A stretch of DNA of 64,000 bases from Proteobacteria bacterium ST_bin12 (GTDB lineage Bacteria; Pseudomonadota; Gammaproteobacteria; Burkholderiales; Methylophilaceae). Location: assembly GCA_002083635.1 (NCBI GenBank), contig MSXP01000004.1:1-64000 (forward strand), written 5' to 3'. Shown here piece by piece: positions 55,074-63,863 of the stretch. Made by a program: the position numbers and the translations under genes. How positions within the stretch are numbered: position 1 is the first letter of the stretch; every line of letters begins with the position of its first letter. Under the pieces are notes generated by a model that saw nothing but the letters and a program-made list of their open reading frames with translations, ran no database searches and was not told where the DNA came from.

Positions 55074-56012
55074 TTTAATTGCTTGATTTATATAATAAAA
55101 TATCAAGCTATTCACTTCAGGATTTAAGCAATCAAATTCAGTAACGTCTTCCATGCCGCGCAGCCAAGTCAGCTGTCTTTTGGCTAATTGGCGCGTGGCA
55201 AAAATACCTCTATCACGCAATTCATGAGCATCGTACTCACCTTTTAAATGCTCAAGAGCTTGACGATAACCGACACAGCGCATAGCGGTTGATTCAGCGG
55301 TTAAACTTGGGTATTTAGCTAATAACGCTTTTACCTCATCTAAAAATCCAGCTGCTAACATTTGCTCAAAACGCAATGCAATACGTTCATGCAGTATTTT
55401 GCGGTCACTGGGAATTAGCGCGATTTTGAATACTTTATAAGGCAAAGCTTCATTTTGTTGTTTAGCATATAGAGCCGACATGCTTTCGCCTGTTAACTCA
55501 AACACTTCTAACGCCCGCTGAATGCGTTGTGCATCATTCGGTTGCAAACGCGCAGCGGTTTCCGCATCGATTAACGCCAGTTTTTCGTGCATCGCTGGCC
55601 AGCCAATCAGTGCTGCGCGCGCATCCAGCCTTGCGCGCACTGCGGGATTCGCTTCAGGCAATCCACTTAAACCACTTTCTAAGGCTTTAAAATACAACAT
55701 GGTGCCGCCAACCAATAACGGAATTTTGCCACGCGCGGTAATTTCCGCCATCAAACGTAATGCATCGCTTCTAAAATTGGCCGCAGAATACGCACTGGTC
55801 GGCTCGATAATATCGATTAAATGATGCGGCGCTTTTGCTAAGGTTTCCACATCTGGCTTTGCGGTGCCGATATTCATGTCTTTAAAAACCAAAGCCGAAT
55901 CAACGCTGATGATTTCAACGGGTAACTTTGAAGCAATTTCAACTGCCGCGCCAGTTTTTCCGCTGGCGGTAGGTCCAAACAAAAAAATGGCAGGTGGCAA
56001 TGATGGCGGCAT
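55068..56012 (-). CDS. miaA: tRNA dimethylallyltransferase MiaA
   Basis: A 314-residue enzyme adding a dimethylallyl group to A37 of tRNAs that read codons starting with U. Walker A GPTASGKT is at residues 13-20, with VDSALVFKDMNIGTAKP and the tRNA-binding motifs PNDAQRIQRALEV and STAMRCVGYRQ. In many proteobacteria it follows mutL; here a K+ channel and a DUF6394 gene lie between on the other strand, so it needs its own promoter. Confidence 0.96.
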   Translation of the reverse strand: MPPSLPPAIFLFGPTASGKTGAAVEIASKLPVEIISVDSALVFKDMNIGTAKPDVETLAKAPHHLIDIIEPTSAYSAANFRSDALRLMAEITARGKIPLLVGGTMLYFKALESGLSGLPEANPAVRARLDARAALIGWPAMHEKLALIDAETAARLQPNDAQRIQRALEVFELTGESMSALYAKQQNEALPYKVFKIALIPSDRKILHERIALRFEQMLAAGFLDEVKALLAKYPSLTAESTAMRCVGYRQALEHLKGEYDAHELRDRGIFATRQLAKRQLTWLRGMEDVTEFDCLNPEVNSLIFYYINQAIKI

Positions 56013-56167
56013 GGAATGGATTTGACTGTTGTAAAAGTTAGTATTTTATCGGTGTAAAGGCAGAATCTAACGACTTTAATCAAATAATTCGCGGTTAGCG
56101 TCTAAATGTTAAATACGATAGCGATATAATTGTTTTAATTATCAACACTCGACACAGGTAAAGCATC

Positions 56168-56542
56168 ATGAATTTAGAAAAAGTGGTCTTTGGATTTTTT
56201 ATCGTTTTAGCCATGACTTTGAACTTTGGTTTCTTTTTAGGCGAAATTGACAACGCTTCGCACCATCATGTGTACGAGTTATACGCAGCGATTATTGTGA
56301 GCTTAATCGCAACGGTATTGAAGTTTGGTGACCGCACGCACGTCGGCGCATTTTTGCTTTCTACCAGCTTAGCTGCCGATTTACAACTGATTACTGCCGC
56401 AATTCTTTGGGCGGCGCTGGACGGTAAGATGGATTCTGAAAGTTTAACGGTATATATCGTGTCTTTATCGGGCGGCGCATTAATGGCAAATTTCGTATCC
56501 GTGATCTTATTAATCTCAGAAACCATCAGCCAACGCCGATAA
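56168..56542 (+). CDS. DUF6394 membrane protein
   Basis: A 124-residue membrane protein with four hydrophobic segments (about 6-25, 35-53, 60-82 and 95-118) that matches DUF6394 in length and in its N-terminal pattern NLEKVVFGFFIVLAMTLNFG. Function unknown. It lies 96 bases before a K+ channel gene on the same strand and may be a small partner of it; the pairing is inference. Confidence 0.75.
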   Translation: MNLEKVVFGFFIVLAMTLNFGFFLGEIDNASHHHVYELYAAIIVSLIATVLKFGDRTHVGAFLLSTSLAADLQLITAAILWAALDGKMDSESLTVYIVSLSGGALMANFVSVILLISETISQRR

Positions 56543-56638
56543 TTAAGCCTTTCAATTAAATACTTAACATGTTTTTTACTCAAAAAATCGCTTTAACATC
56601 AACACGCAATTAGCGTTCAATCTAAGCTAAACGTCTGC

Positions 56639-58324
56639 ATGGATAGCATTTTATTTTTAATTTTGCGCCGCTTAAGGCTGCCGCTGATATTAATCATCGT
56701 CAGCTTTGCGATTGCGACGTTGGGCTTAACGTTGATGCCCGGTGTATATGCCAATGGCAACGTTTGGCATATGACGATTTTTCAGGCGTTTTATGTCATC
56801 AGTTACACCGCTACCACAATTGGTTATGGCGAGGTGCCCTACCCGTTTACGCAAGCACAACGTATTTGGACGACGTTTTCGATTTACTTCACAGTCATTC
56901 CCTGGTTTTACGGCATCGGTAAAATCATCACGCTACTGCAAGACACTAGTTTGCGACAAGCGATGTTTACTAATCGATTTGCGCGCGACGTTAAATTGTT
57001 GCAAGAGCCTTTCTACATTCTTTGCAGTTATGGTGAATCAGCGAGCGTGTTAGCAAAAGCTTTAGATGATAAAGGCATGCGAGTAGTCATTATTGAATCG
57101 CAACAATCGCGCTTGGATGAATTGGAATTAACCAATACCAAAAGCGTCATTCCCTACATTTGTGCCGATGCAAAACTACCAGAAAACTTAGTGCGCGCTG
57201 GCGTGCATCATCCTTTATGTAGCGGCGTGGTGACTTTAACGGATAACGACGATGTGAATTTAGCGGTTGCTGTTGCAGTTAAATTAATGCGCCCAACATT
57301 ACCAGTGATTGCGCGCGCTGAGCGTGAAGATATCGCGGCGAATATGGCTTCATTTGGCACCAACCATATTATCAATCCCTATACATTGTTTGGCGAACAG
57401 CTCGCTATGCGCGTGCATGCGCTGGGTACGTATTTGCTACACCAATGGTTAACAGGCGTGCCTGGCGATACCTTACCACCGCCCGAAAACCCACCGCGTG
57501 GACGCTGGATTGTGTGTGGATATGGTCGATTTGGTAAATCAGTGGTCGAAAATTTAGAGCGCGAACATTTAAGCATTACCATCATTGAAGCAATGCCAGA
57601 ACTGACCGAGTGCGATATTTGCGTTGTGGGTAGCGGCACAGAAGCTAAAACTCTGTTAGAAGCCGACATTATGAATGCCGTTGCGATTGTTGCAGGCACA
57701 GACAACGACATTAATAATTTATCGATTGTGATGACGGCAAAAGAACTTAATCCAAAATTATTCTTGGTTGCGCGCAAAAATAAACGGCACAACAGCGCCT
57801 TATTTAAACAATTTGACGCTGACATTACCATGCAACCCACCGATATTATTGCGCATGAGTGCTTGGCTCATATGATTTCACCATTGCTAGCGCAGTTTTT
57901 GGTGCTGGTTAGAAATCAAGACAATAGCTGGGCCAACACATTAATTAGTCAACTAGTGAGCGTGGTGGGCGAAACAGTGCCAGAAACTTGGGTAATTGAT
58001 GTTCAGCAAGCACCTGCTGTGATTGAATTATTAAATGCAGAAACCAAAGTTTTGCTGCAAAACTTGATGCTAGACCCAGCAGACCGCGACAAGCAATTGG
58101 ATTTAGTGCCGCTATTATTATTGAGAGATAGCCAGCAAATATTAGTACCAGACACATCGATGCTGTTGCAGAAAAATGACCGCATTCTGTTTTGTGGAAC
58201 GACCGAAGCAAAATTCATACAACCTTTATTGCTGAACAATATCAAAATATTGACTTATGTAGTGGATGGAATCGAAGTGCCAGAAAGTTTAGTATGGCGT
58301 TTTTTCAAGAAAAAATTGGGTTAA
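56639..58324 (+). CDS. potassium channel protein with two RCK (TrkA-N) domains
   Basis: A 561-residue channel: two membrane helices (about 14-36 and 75-98) around a pore loop with the K+ selectivity filter TTIGYGE (59-65), then two cytosolic NAD-binding RCK domains starting ILCSYGESASVLA (about 127) and IVCGYGRFGKSVV (about 291), with further C-terminal TrkA-C-like regions. Such channels set membrane potential or K+ flux under ligand control. It separates miaA and mutL and converges on mutL. Confidence 0.9.
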   Translation: MDSILFLILRRLRLPLILIIVSFAIATLGLTLMPGVYANGNVWHMTIFQAFYVISYTATTIGYGEVPYPFTQAQRIWTTFSIYFTVIPWFYGIGKIITLLQDTSLRQAMFTNRFARDVKLLQEPFYILCSYGESASVLAKALDDKGMRVVIIESQQSRLDELELTNTKSVIPYICADAKLPENLVRAGVHHPLCSGVVTLTDNDDVNLAVAVAVKLMRPTLPVIARAEREDIAANMASFGTNHIINPYTLFGEQLAMRVHALGTYLLHQWLTGVPGDTLPPPENPPRGRWIVCGYGRFGKSVVENLEREHLSITIIEAMPELTECDICVVGSGTEAKTLLEADIMNAVAIVAGTDNDINNLSIVMTAKELNPKLFLVARKNKRHNSALFKQFDADITMQPTDIIAHECLAHMISPLLAQFLVLVRNQDNSWANTLISQLVSVVGETVPETWVIDVQQAPAVIELLNAETKVLLQNLMLDPADRDKQLDLVPLLLLRDSQQILVPDTSMLLQKNDRILFCGTTEAKFIQPLLLNNIKILTYVVDGIEVPESLVWRFFKKKLG

Positions 58325-58354
58325 GTGAATACTCAAAAAGCACGAGTCTTATTA

Positions 58355-60205
58355 CTATTTACCCCGCATAAACATTTTATCTAAATCTGACATCGAAACT
58401 TGAAACCAAGTCGGGCGGCCGTGATTGCACATGCCGCTGCGTTCTGTGGCTTCCATATCACGCAATAAGCCATTCATTTCGGGAATCGTTAAAATGCGAT
58501 TTGCGCGCACAGCGGCGTGACAGGCCATGGTGCCTAATAGCTCATTTCTGCGTTCAGTTAATGCTCTAGTTGCGCCAAATTCGCGTAAATCTTTTAATAC
58601 ATTACGCGCAAGTGTTACTGCGTCTGCATCTTGCAACATAGTTGGCACTGCGCGCACGGCTAATGTGTTGGGCGATAGAATAGCGAATTCAAAACCGAGT
58701 TGCTGCAAGTTATCTAGCCCTGAACTCAATTCCTCCTGCACCGTTGCAACTTCTAATCTATCCGCGTTAAAACTGACGGGGATGAGCAATGGTTGCATCG
58801 GCACTTGTTTGGTGTCGAGCGCATTCTTTAGTCGCTCATACATAATGCGTTCATGCGCGGCATGCATATCAATCACCACCAAACCAAGTTTATTTTGCGC
58901 CAAAATATACACGCCGTGAATTTGCGCAACGGCAAAACCTAGCGGAAAATCAGACGATTGTGCAAATTGCGCATCAAAATTTTGGCCTGAAAAAGGGGTT
59001 AAGTTTTCTGTTAATGATGAATCAGAACTATGTTTTAAGCCGCCAAATAAGGTTCCGTAAAAAGCAGATGGTTGGTTGGCATTTAAATTGATTTGCGTTT
59101 GCTGCTGAGGATAGTTAGGCGAATTGCTATATTGCGAAGTAAAAGGACTATGCCCAAAAGGATTATGCGCGGCTTGGCTAGCAGTTGCCGCATTCGATAG
59201 GCCTGTTGGCGTGGCTAGATTTTTATTTAAGCTATGATAAATAAAACGGTGAATCGCTTGCCCATCTCTAAAGCGCACTTCGGTTTTGCTGGGGTGTACA
59301 TTGACATCGACCAAGCTTGGGTCTAGCTCTAAAAACAGTACGAAAGCAGGATGTCTATCGTGATGCAATACATCTTGATACGCTTGGCGAATGGCGTGCG
59401 CAATTAGTTTGTCGCGTACAAAACGACCGTTCACATACACATATTGTGTATCGCGACTATTGCGATTAAAAGTAGGCTTTGCCGCAACGCCCCATAAGCG
59501 CAAGCCAGCGGCTTCTTCTACTATCGTAATACTTTCGGCAGCAAATTCTGCGCCCAATACTTCATTAAATCGTTTGCTTGGTGAGCCAGAGACAAAACGG
59601 CTGAGCACCCTGCCGTTGTGCTGCAAGGTAAAGCTCACATCAGGCCGCGATAATGCCACGCGCGTAAAGGCTTCTTCACTATGGCCAAATTCGGTGGAAT
59701 CGGTTTTTAAAAATTTGCGTCTGGCTGGCGTATTAAAATATAAATCGTTTACTTCAATCACAGTGCCAAAATCTAACGCTGCGGGTTCAATCACGCTAAT
59801 TTCGTTGCCATCGCTGGCGATGCGCCATGCGTGTTTGGTTTCAAGCGCGCGGCTTACGATTGTTGTGCGCGAAACCGAGGCAATACTGGCTAATGCTTCT
59901 CCTCGAAAGCCTAAACTGGCTACTGCTTCTAAATCTTCTAAACTAAAAATTTTGCTAGTTGCGTGGCGCGTCAAGGCCATTTTTAAATCATCTTGAGGAA
60001 TACCCTTGCCGTTATCTGCCACGCGCAACTGCTTGATGCCGCCTTGCATCAGTGAAACTTGAATATCGCTGCTACCTGCATCTAGGCTATTCTCTAATAA
60101 CTCTTTAAGCGCAGAAGCTGGCCGCTCTACCACCTCGCCTGCCGCAATTTGGTTAATCAGCTGATCTGGCAACAATTTGATGGCGTTAGGTAGATTGCGT
60201 GGCAT
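58355..60205 (-). CDS. mutL: DNA mismatch repair protein MutL
   Basis: A 616-residue GHKL ATPase. N-terminal motifs LLENSLDAGSSD, DNGKGI and GFRGEALASIASV bind ATP; the middle domain holds the MutL signature; a Gln/Asn/Ser-rich linker spans about 335-420; the dimerisation domain is at about 425-600. MutL links MutS mismatch recognition to strand incision. No DQHA(x)2E(x)4E-type endonuclease motif is evident; the comparable stretch reads DMHAAHERIMYERL, which should be examined for endonuclease residues. Confidence 0.96.
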   Translation of the reverse strand: MPRNLPNAIKLLPDQLINQIAAGEVVERPASALKELLENSLDAGSSDIQVSLMQGGIKQLRVADNGKGIPQDDLKMALTRHATSKIFSLEDLEAVASLGFRGEALASIASVSRTTIVSRALETKHAWRIASDGNEISVIEPAALDFGTVIEVNDLYFNTPARRKFLKTDSTEFGHSEEAFTRVALSRPDVSFTLQHNGRVLSRFVSGSPSKRFNEVLGAEFAAESITIVEEAAGLRLWGVAAKPTFNRNSRDTQYVYVNGRFVRDKLIAHAIRQAYQDVLHHDRHPAFVLFLELDPSLVDVNVHPSKTEVRFRDGQAIHRFIYHSLNKNLATPTGLSNAATASQAAHNPFGHSPFTSQYSNSPNYPQQQTQINLNANQPSAFYGTLFGGLKHSSDSSLTENLTPFSGQNFDAQFAQSSDFPLGFAVAQIHGVYILAQNKLGLVVIDMHAAHERIMYERLKNALDTKQVPMQPLLIPVSFNADRLEVATVQEELSSGLDNLQQLGFEFAILSPNTLAVRAVPTMLQDADAVTLARNVLKDLREFGATRALTERRNELLGTMACHAAVRANRILTIPEMNGLLRDMEATERSGMCNHGRPTWFQVSMSDLDKMFMRGK

Positions 60206-60275
60206 AAGTTACGTGACATAATTGGCTAATATTGATTAAAGATATTTTACCTGTTTTAGCCCACAATCTCGCAGC

Positions 60276-61811
60276 ATGAAATTACCACACTTAAATTTAG
60301 ATGATTATGCATATAGCTTTGCAAAAGCACGTGCTATTAAACGTCATCATCATTTTTATGTTGGGCCGACCAACTCTGGCAAGACTTACCAGGCACTTAA
60401 CACATTAATCGCGGCGAAATCGGGCGTTTATCTGGCACCGCTACGTTTATTAGCGATGGAAGTGCGCGATAAATTAATGGAAGCTGGCGTGCCGTGTAAT
60501 CTGATTACCGGCGAAGAGCGCGTGATCATTGCTGGTGCGCAACATACCGCTTCTACGATTGAAATGATGAATCCCACAAAGCAAGTCGATGTTGCGATTA
60601 TTGACGAGATTCAAATGCTACAAGACCCTGACCGCGGTAGTGCTTGGACGGCAGCGCTGGTTGGCGTGCCAGCGCGGCAAGTATTTATTTGCGGTTCAAA
60701 TGCCGTGACTGAATTATGTTTAAGTGCGATTAAGCATTTGAACGAAACAGCAGAAATCACTGAATTACAGCGCATGACGCCGTTAATATTGGAAGACGAT
60801 AGCTTATGCGGCGCGAAATATAGCAAACCAAAACTAAAAACCAAGCTACAAAAAGGCGACGCCATTATTGCGTTTTCGCGCAAAGATGTGCTGACCTTTT
60901 CAGCCAGATTTCGTCAATGGGGTTTTACAGTCGCCAGTATTTACGGGGCCTTATCGCCTGAAGTCCGTAGGCATGAATCGGCGCGATTTTGCAATGGTGA
61001 AGCAGATATTTTAGTCGCCACTGATGCGATTGGCATGGGCTTGAATCTGCCGATTCGACGTGTGATTTTTGCCAATATATTTAAATTCGATGGCGTTGCA
61101 TCGCGTTTATTAAATGCGACTGAAGTACGGCAAATCGCTGGTCGTGCTGGGCGGTTCGGCATTTACAATACCGGTTATGTGAATATCATGGAAGATGATG
61201 AGCGTTTTCATATCGCCCATATGTTGGCAACTGACGATACGTCTGATTTGGATAAGTTGCCGATTGCGGCAAATATCGGACAGATTGAAGCGATTTCAAA
61301 CCAATTACATACCGCGAAAATCTCAGAATGTTTGGAATATTTTGCAAATCGCCTGCAATTTAATCATGCTTTATTTGCGTTAAGTAAAATTGCCGCGCAG
61401 TTGAATCAAGCTTTGTTAGTAGATGGGTTTGCGCCAAGATTATCACTTAAAGATAAGTTTATCTTCACCTGCGCGCCGATTTCGATTAATGTGAATATTG
61501 AAAAAGATTACTTTTTGCTGTGCTTAAAAAGTGTCGTTGAACATGCTATTCGCACATTACCGCCTGCCCCAAACTGGTTGAATTCAAACAACCCCAAGCA
61601 TTTGGAACAAGCTGAAATATTAAGTCAAAATATCAGTTTGTACGCATGGTTAAGTTTTAAATTTCCGCAGATTTTTGTGGATGTTGAATCAATTCCGCAT
61701 TTCAGGAAATCTGTCAGCCGCTATATTGAGCGGGCTTTGCTGACCCAAGCGGGTTATATAGATACTCAGCGCGAGTGCGATTTATTGAAGTTTAAAAATG
61801 GCTTTAGGTAA
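60276..61811 (+). CDS. Suv3-like DEIQ-box RNA/DNA helicase
   Basis: A 511-residue superfamily 2 helicase. Motif I GPTNSGKT is at residues 30-37, motif II DEIQ at 110-113, then ATDAIGMGLNLP and the motif VI QIAGRAGRFG. The DEIQ box and TNSGKT loop are the hallmarks of Suv3, the mitochondrial RNA-degradation helicase whose bacterial relatives are best known from alphaproteobacteria. The C-terminal half (about 340-511) carries a Suv3-type helical region. Substrate and partners are unknown. It is divergent from mutL by 70 bases. Confidence 0.85.
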   Translation: MKLPHLNLDDYAYSFAKARAIKRHHHFYVGPTNSGKTYQALNTLIAAKSGVYLAPLRLLAMEVRDKLMEAGVPCNLITGEERVIIAGAQHTASTIEMMNPTKQVDVAIIDEIQMLQDPDRGSAWTAALVGVPARQVFICGSNAVTELCLSAIKHLNETAEITELQRMTPLILEDDSLCGAKYSKPKLKTKLQKGDAIIAFSRKDVLTFSARFRQWGFTVASIYGALSPEVRRHESARFCNGEADILVATDAIGMGLNLPIRRVIFANIFKFDGVASRLLNATEVRQIAGRAGRFGIYNTGYVNIMEDDERFHIAHMLATDDTSDLDKLPIAANIGQIEAISNQLHTAKISECLEYFANRLQFNHALFALSKIAAQLNQALLVDGFAPRLSLKDKFIFTCAPISINVNIEKDYFLLCLKSVVEHAIRTLPPAPNWLNSNNPKHLEQAEILSQNISLYAWLSFKFPQIFVDVESIPHFRKSVSRYIERALLTQAGYIDTQRECDLLKFKNGFR

Positions 61812-61835
61812 CAGTTAAATATTGCTTAAAATGTA

Positions 61836-62438
61836 TTAAGCATTTAAGTTTAGTCTATGTTTAAGTGAGCTCATCGCTGATTCCAGCGCATCGCGTGAGC
61901 GATTAACTTTAGTCAGCAATGTTGCGCCTATCCACATATAATAAATTTCATTTGTGACGTTTTTTGCATCTAAATGCGCAGGTAATTCGCCGTTATCTAT
62001 ACCCTCTTGCACGCATTGAGCAATACGGTTGATGATTTTATCAGTGCCGCGTTTGAGTGTTATGCGCATGGTTTCAGATAAATCCGTCACCTCGGCACTG
62101 AGTTTAACAACCAAACATTTATCATGCGTTGTGTCTGCGGTTTGTGTATCCAACCAATTTTGAAAAAAAGCCTGCAAGCGTGATTTAACAGAGCCATTTT
62201 CTGGACTTAGCCTGGCATCAATATGCGCTAAATAGCCATCTAAATAATCTTCAAGCAAGGCATCGCCAAACTGCTCTTTTGATTTGAAATAGTGATAAAA
62301 CGAGCCTTTTGGCACATTGGCCTGCGTTAAAATTTCATTAAGGCCTACGGCTGCAAAACCTTTGCCCAACATGATTTTCTTTGCAGTATCAAGAATTTGC
62401 TGGCGTGTATCGGTAAATTTTTGTATTGCTTGTGTCAT
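61836..62438 (-). CDS. TetR/AcrR-family transcriptional regulator
   Basis: A 200-residue TetR regulator with the helix-turn-helix at about residues 30-57 (LNEILTQANVPKGSFYHYFKSKEQF in part) and a TetR_C ligand domain of the AcuR/NemR-like type (SRLQAFFQNWLDTQTADTTHDKCLVV in part). Cys103 lies in the conserved HDKCLVVKL segment that in NemR-like proteins contributes to sensing electrophiles. A palindrome at 62470-62486 is a likely self-operator. No target gene is adjacent. Confidence 0.9.
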   Translation of the reverse strand: MTQAIQKFTDTRQQILDTAKKIMLGKGFAAVGLNEILTQANVPKGSFYHYFKSKEQFGDALLEDYLDGYLAHIDARLSPENGSVKSRLQAFFQNWLDTQTADTTHDKCLVVKLSAEVTDLSETMRITLKRGTDKIINRIAQCVQEGIDNGELPAHLDAKNVTNEIYYMWIGATLLTKVNRSRDALESAMSSLKHRLNLNA

Positions 62439-62469
62439 AACATATTATGACACTGCTTTAAGATAGCGT

Positions 62470-62486
62470 CTAGACCAATCGTCTAG
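62470..62486. promoter_or_regulatory. probable TetR-family operator
   Basis: CTAGAC-CAATC-GTCTAG is a perfect six-base inverted repeat with a five-base spacer, 31 bases upstream of the TetR gene start. It resembles the TAGACC-type operators of NemR-like repressors. Autoregulation is inferred. Confidence 0.6.
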
Positions 62487-62504
62487 TGAAATTATTAGCC
62501 AAAT

Positions 62505-63860
62505 TTAGTTTCTTGCAAACGCAGGCTGGGTAGAAAAGTATTTTTTTATGCCTGTTAAAATAGAGTTAACTAATTTATCTTGATATGCATCATCATTTAA
62601 GCGACGCTCTTCTTCTGGGTTGCTGATAAAAGCTGTTTCAACCAATATTGATGGAATATCGGGCGATTTCAACACCGCAAAACCTGCTTGCTCCACATGA
62701 TTTTTATGTAATTTATTAATATCGGCAATTTGATTTAAAACCGCTTTACCCAATTTAAGGCTGTCGTTAATCATGGCAGTTTGCGATAAATCTAATAATG
62801 TTTTTGCCAAAACTGGGTCTCTTCCACCCAAACTAACACCACCAATTAAGTCTGATTCATTTTCTTTTTTTGCGAGATAACGCGCACTGGCGCTGGTTGC
62901 GCCTTTTTCAGACAACGCAAATACTGATGAGCCACGCGCGGCAGGATTCGTGAATGCATCGGCATGAATCGACACAAATAAATCGGCTTTTAATTTACGT
63001 GCTTTTACAACCCGCATGCCAAGTGGAACAAAATAATCGCCATCGCGCGTTAACACGCCGCGCATATTGGGTTCTGCATCAATTTTAGCTTTTAATTTTT
63101 TGGCAATGGCTAATGTAATGACTTTTTCGTGGCTGCCATTCGCACCACGTGCACCTGGGTCCTCGCCACCATGTCCCGCATCAATCGCAATGGTAATCAG
63201 CCGCTCATTGTCTTTATTTGTAGGCACATCTGCATCTAATTCAGGCAAAGCAGGCTCAGCAACGGGAGGAATCGCTGGCAAATCCTGATTAGACTCTTCA
63301 ATCGCAGACGGTGGTAGTGGCTCAACAATAGGTTTGGGCTGGGTACTAGCCGTGCTGTCACTAGCAGCATCACTGGCTTCTGTGCTTTTTTTGCCCAACA
63401 TTGCCATCAACTCATCTTGCAAGGGATAAATATCCAGTACTAAGCGATATTTGTATTCGCCTGCTGGCGCTAAGGCAAAAATATTCGGCCTAACCTCACC
63501 TTTTAAATCAATCGCCACACGCACAACATTCGTTTTAAATTGTGCAATACGCACTTGTTTAATGTAAGGGTCGCCCGATAAAATCTTATCGGATAATGTT
63601 CTTAGCGTATTGTTCAATTCGACATTTTCAATATCTAGCACTAAGCGGTCTGGATTTTTAAGAACAATGAGTTGATGCTTAATCGGCGCGTCTGATTCAA
63701 GCGCGATGCGCGTATAATCTTGCGCAGGCCATACGCGTGCAGCGCTAATACTGTTGGCCGCATGGGCATTTAAAGTCAGTAATACGCAAATACTTAATGC
63801 AAAAAATAGCCTGAATATTTGGACGATTATTACGCTTGGAAGTTTGTTTGTTTTTATCAT
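62505..63860 (-). CDS. amiC: N-acetylmuramoyl-L-alanine amidase AmiC
   Basis: A 451-residue division amidase. A signal peptide (about 1-34, ending LNAHA) is followed by an AMIN domain (about 38-150) that targets peptidoglycan at the septum, a Pro/Ser/Glu-rich linker and a zinc Amidase_3 domain (about 220-445) with zinc ligands in IDAGHGGEDPGA, the SIHADAF motif and the catalytic Glu in ILVETAFISN. It splits daughter-cell walls. It begins three bases after the tsaE stop, so the two are co-transcribed. Confidence 0.94.
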   Translation of the reverse strand: MIKTNKLPSVIIVQIFRLFFALSICVLLTLNAHAANSISAARVWPAQDYTRIALESDAPIKHQLIVLKNPDRLVLDIENVELNNTLRTLSDKILSGDPYIKQVRIAQFKTNVVRVAIDLKGEVRPNIFALAPAGEYKYRLVLDIYPLQDELMAMLGKKSTEASDAASDSTASTQPKPIVEPLPPSAIEESNQDLPAIPPVAEPALPELDADVPTNKDNERLITIAIDAGHGGEDPGARGANGSHEKVITLAIAKKLKAKIDAEPNMRGVLTRDGDYFVPLGMRVVKARKLKADLFVSIHADAFTNPAARGSSVFALSEKGATSASARYLAKKENESDLIGGVSLGGRDPVLAKTLLDLSQTAMINDSLKLGKAVLNQIADINKLHKNHVEQAGFAVLKSPDIPSILVETAFISNPEEERRLNDDAYQDKLVNSILTGIKKYFSTQPAFARN

Positions 63861-63863
63861 CGG

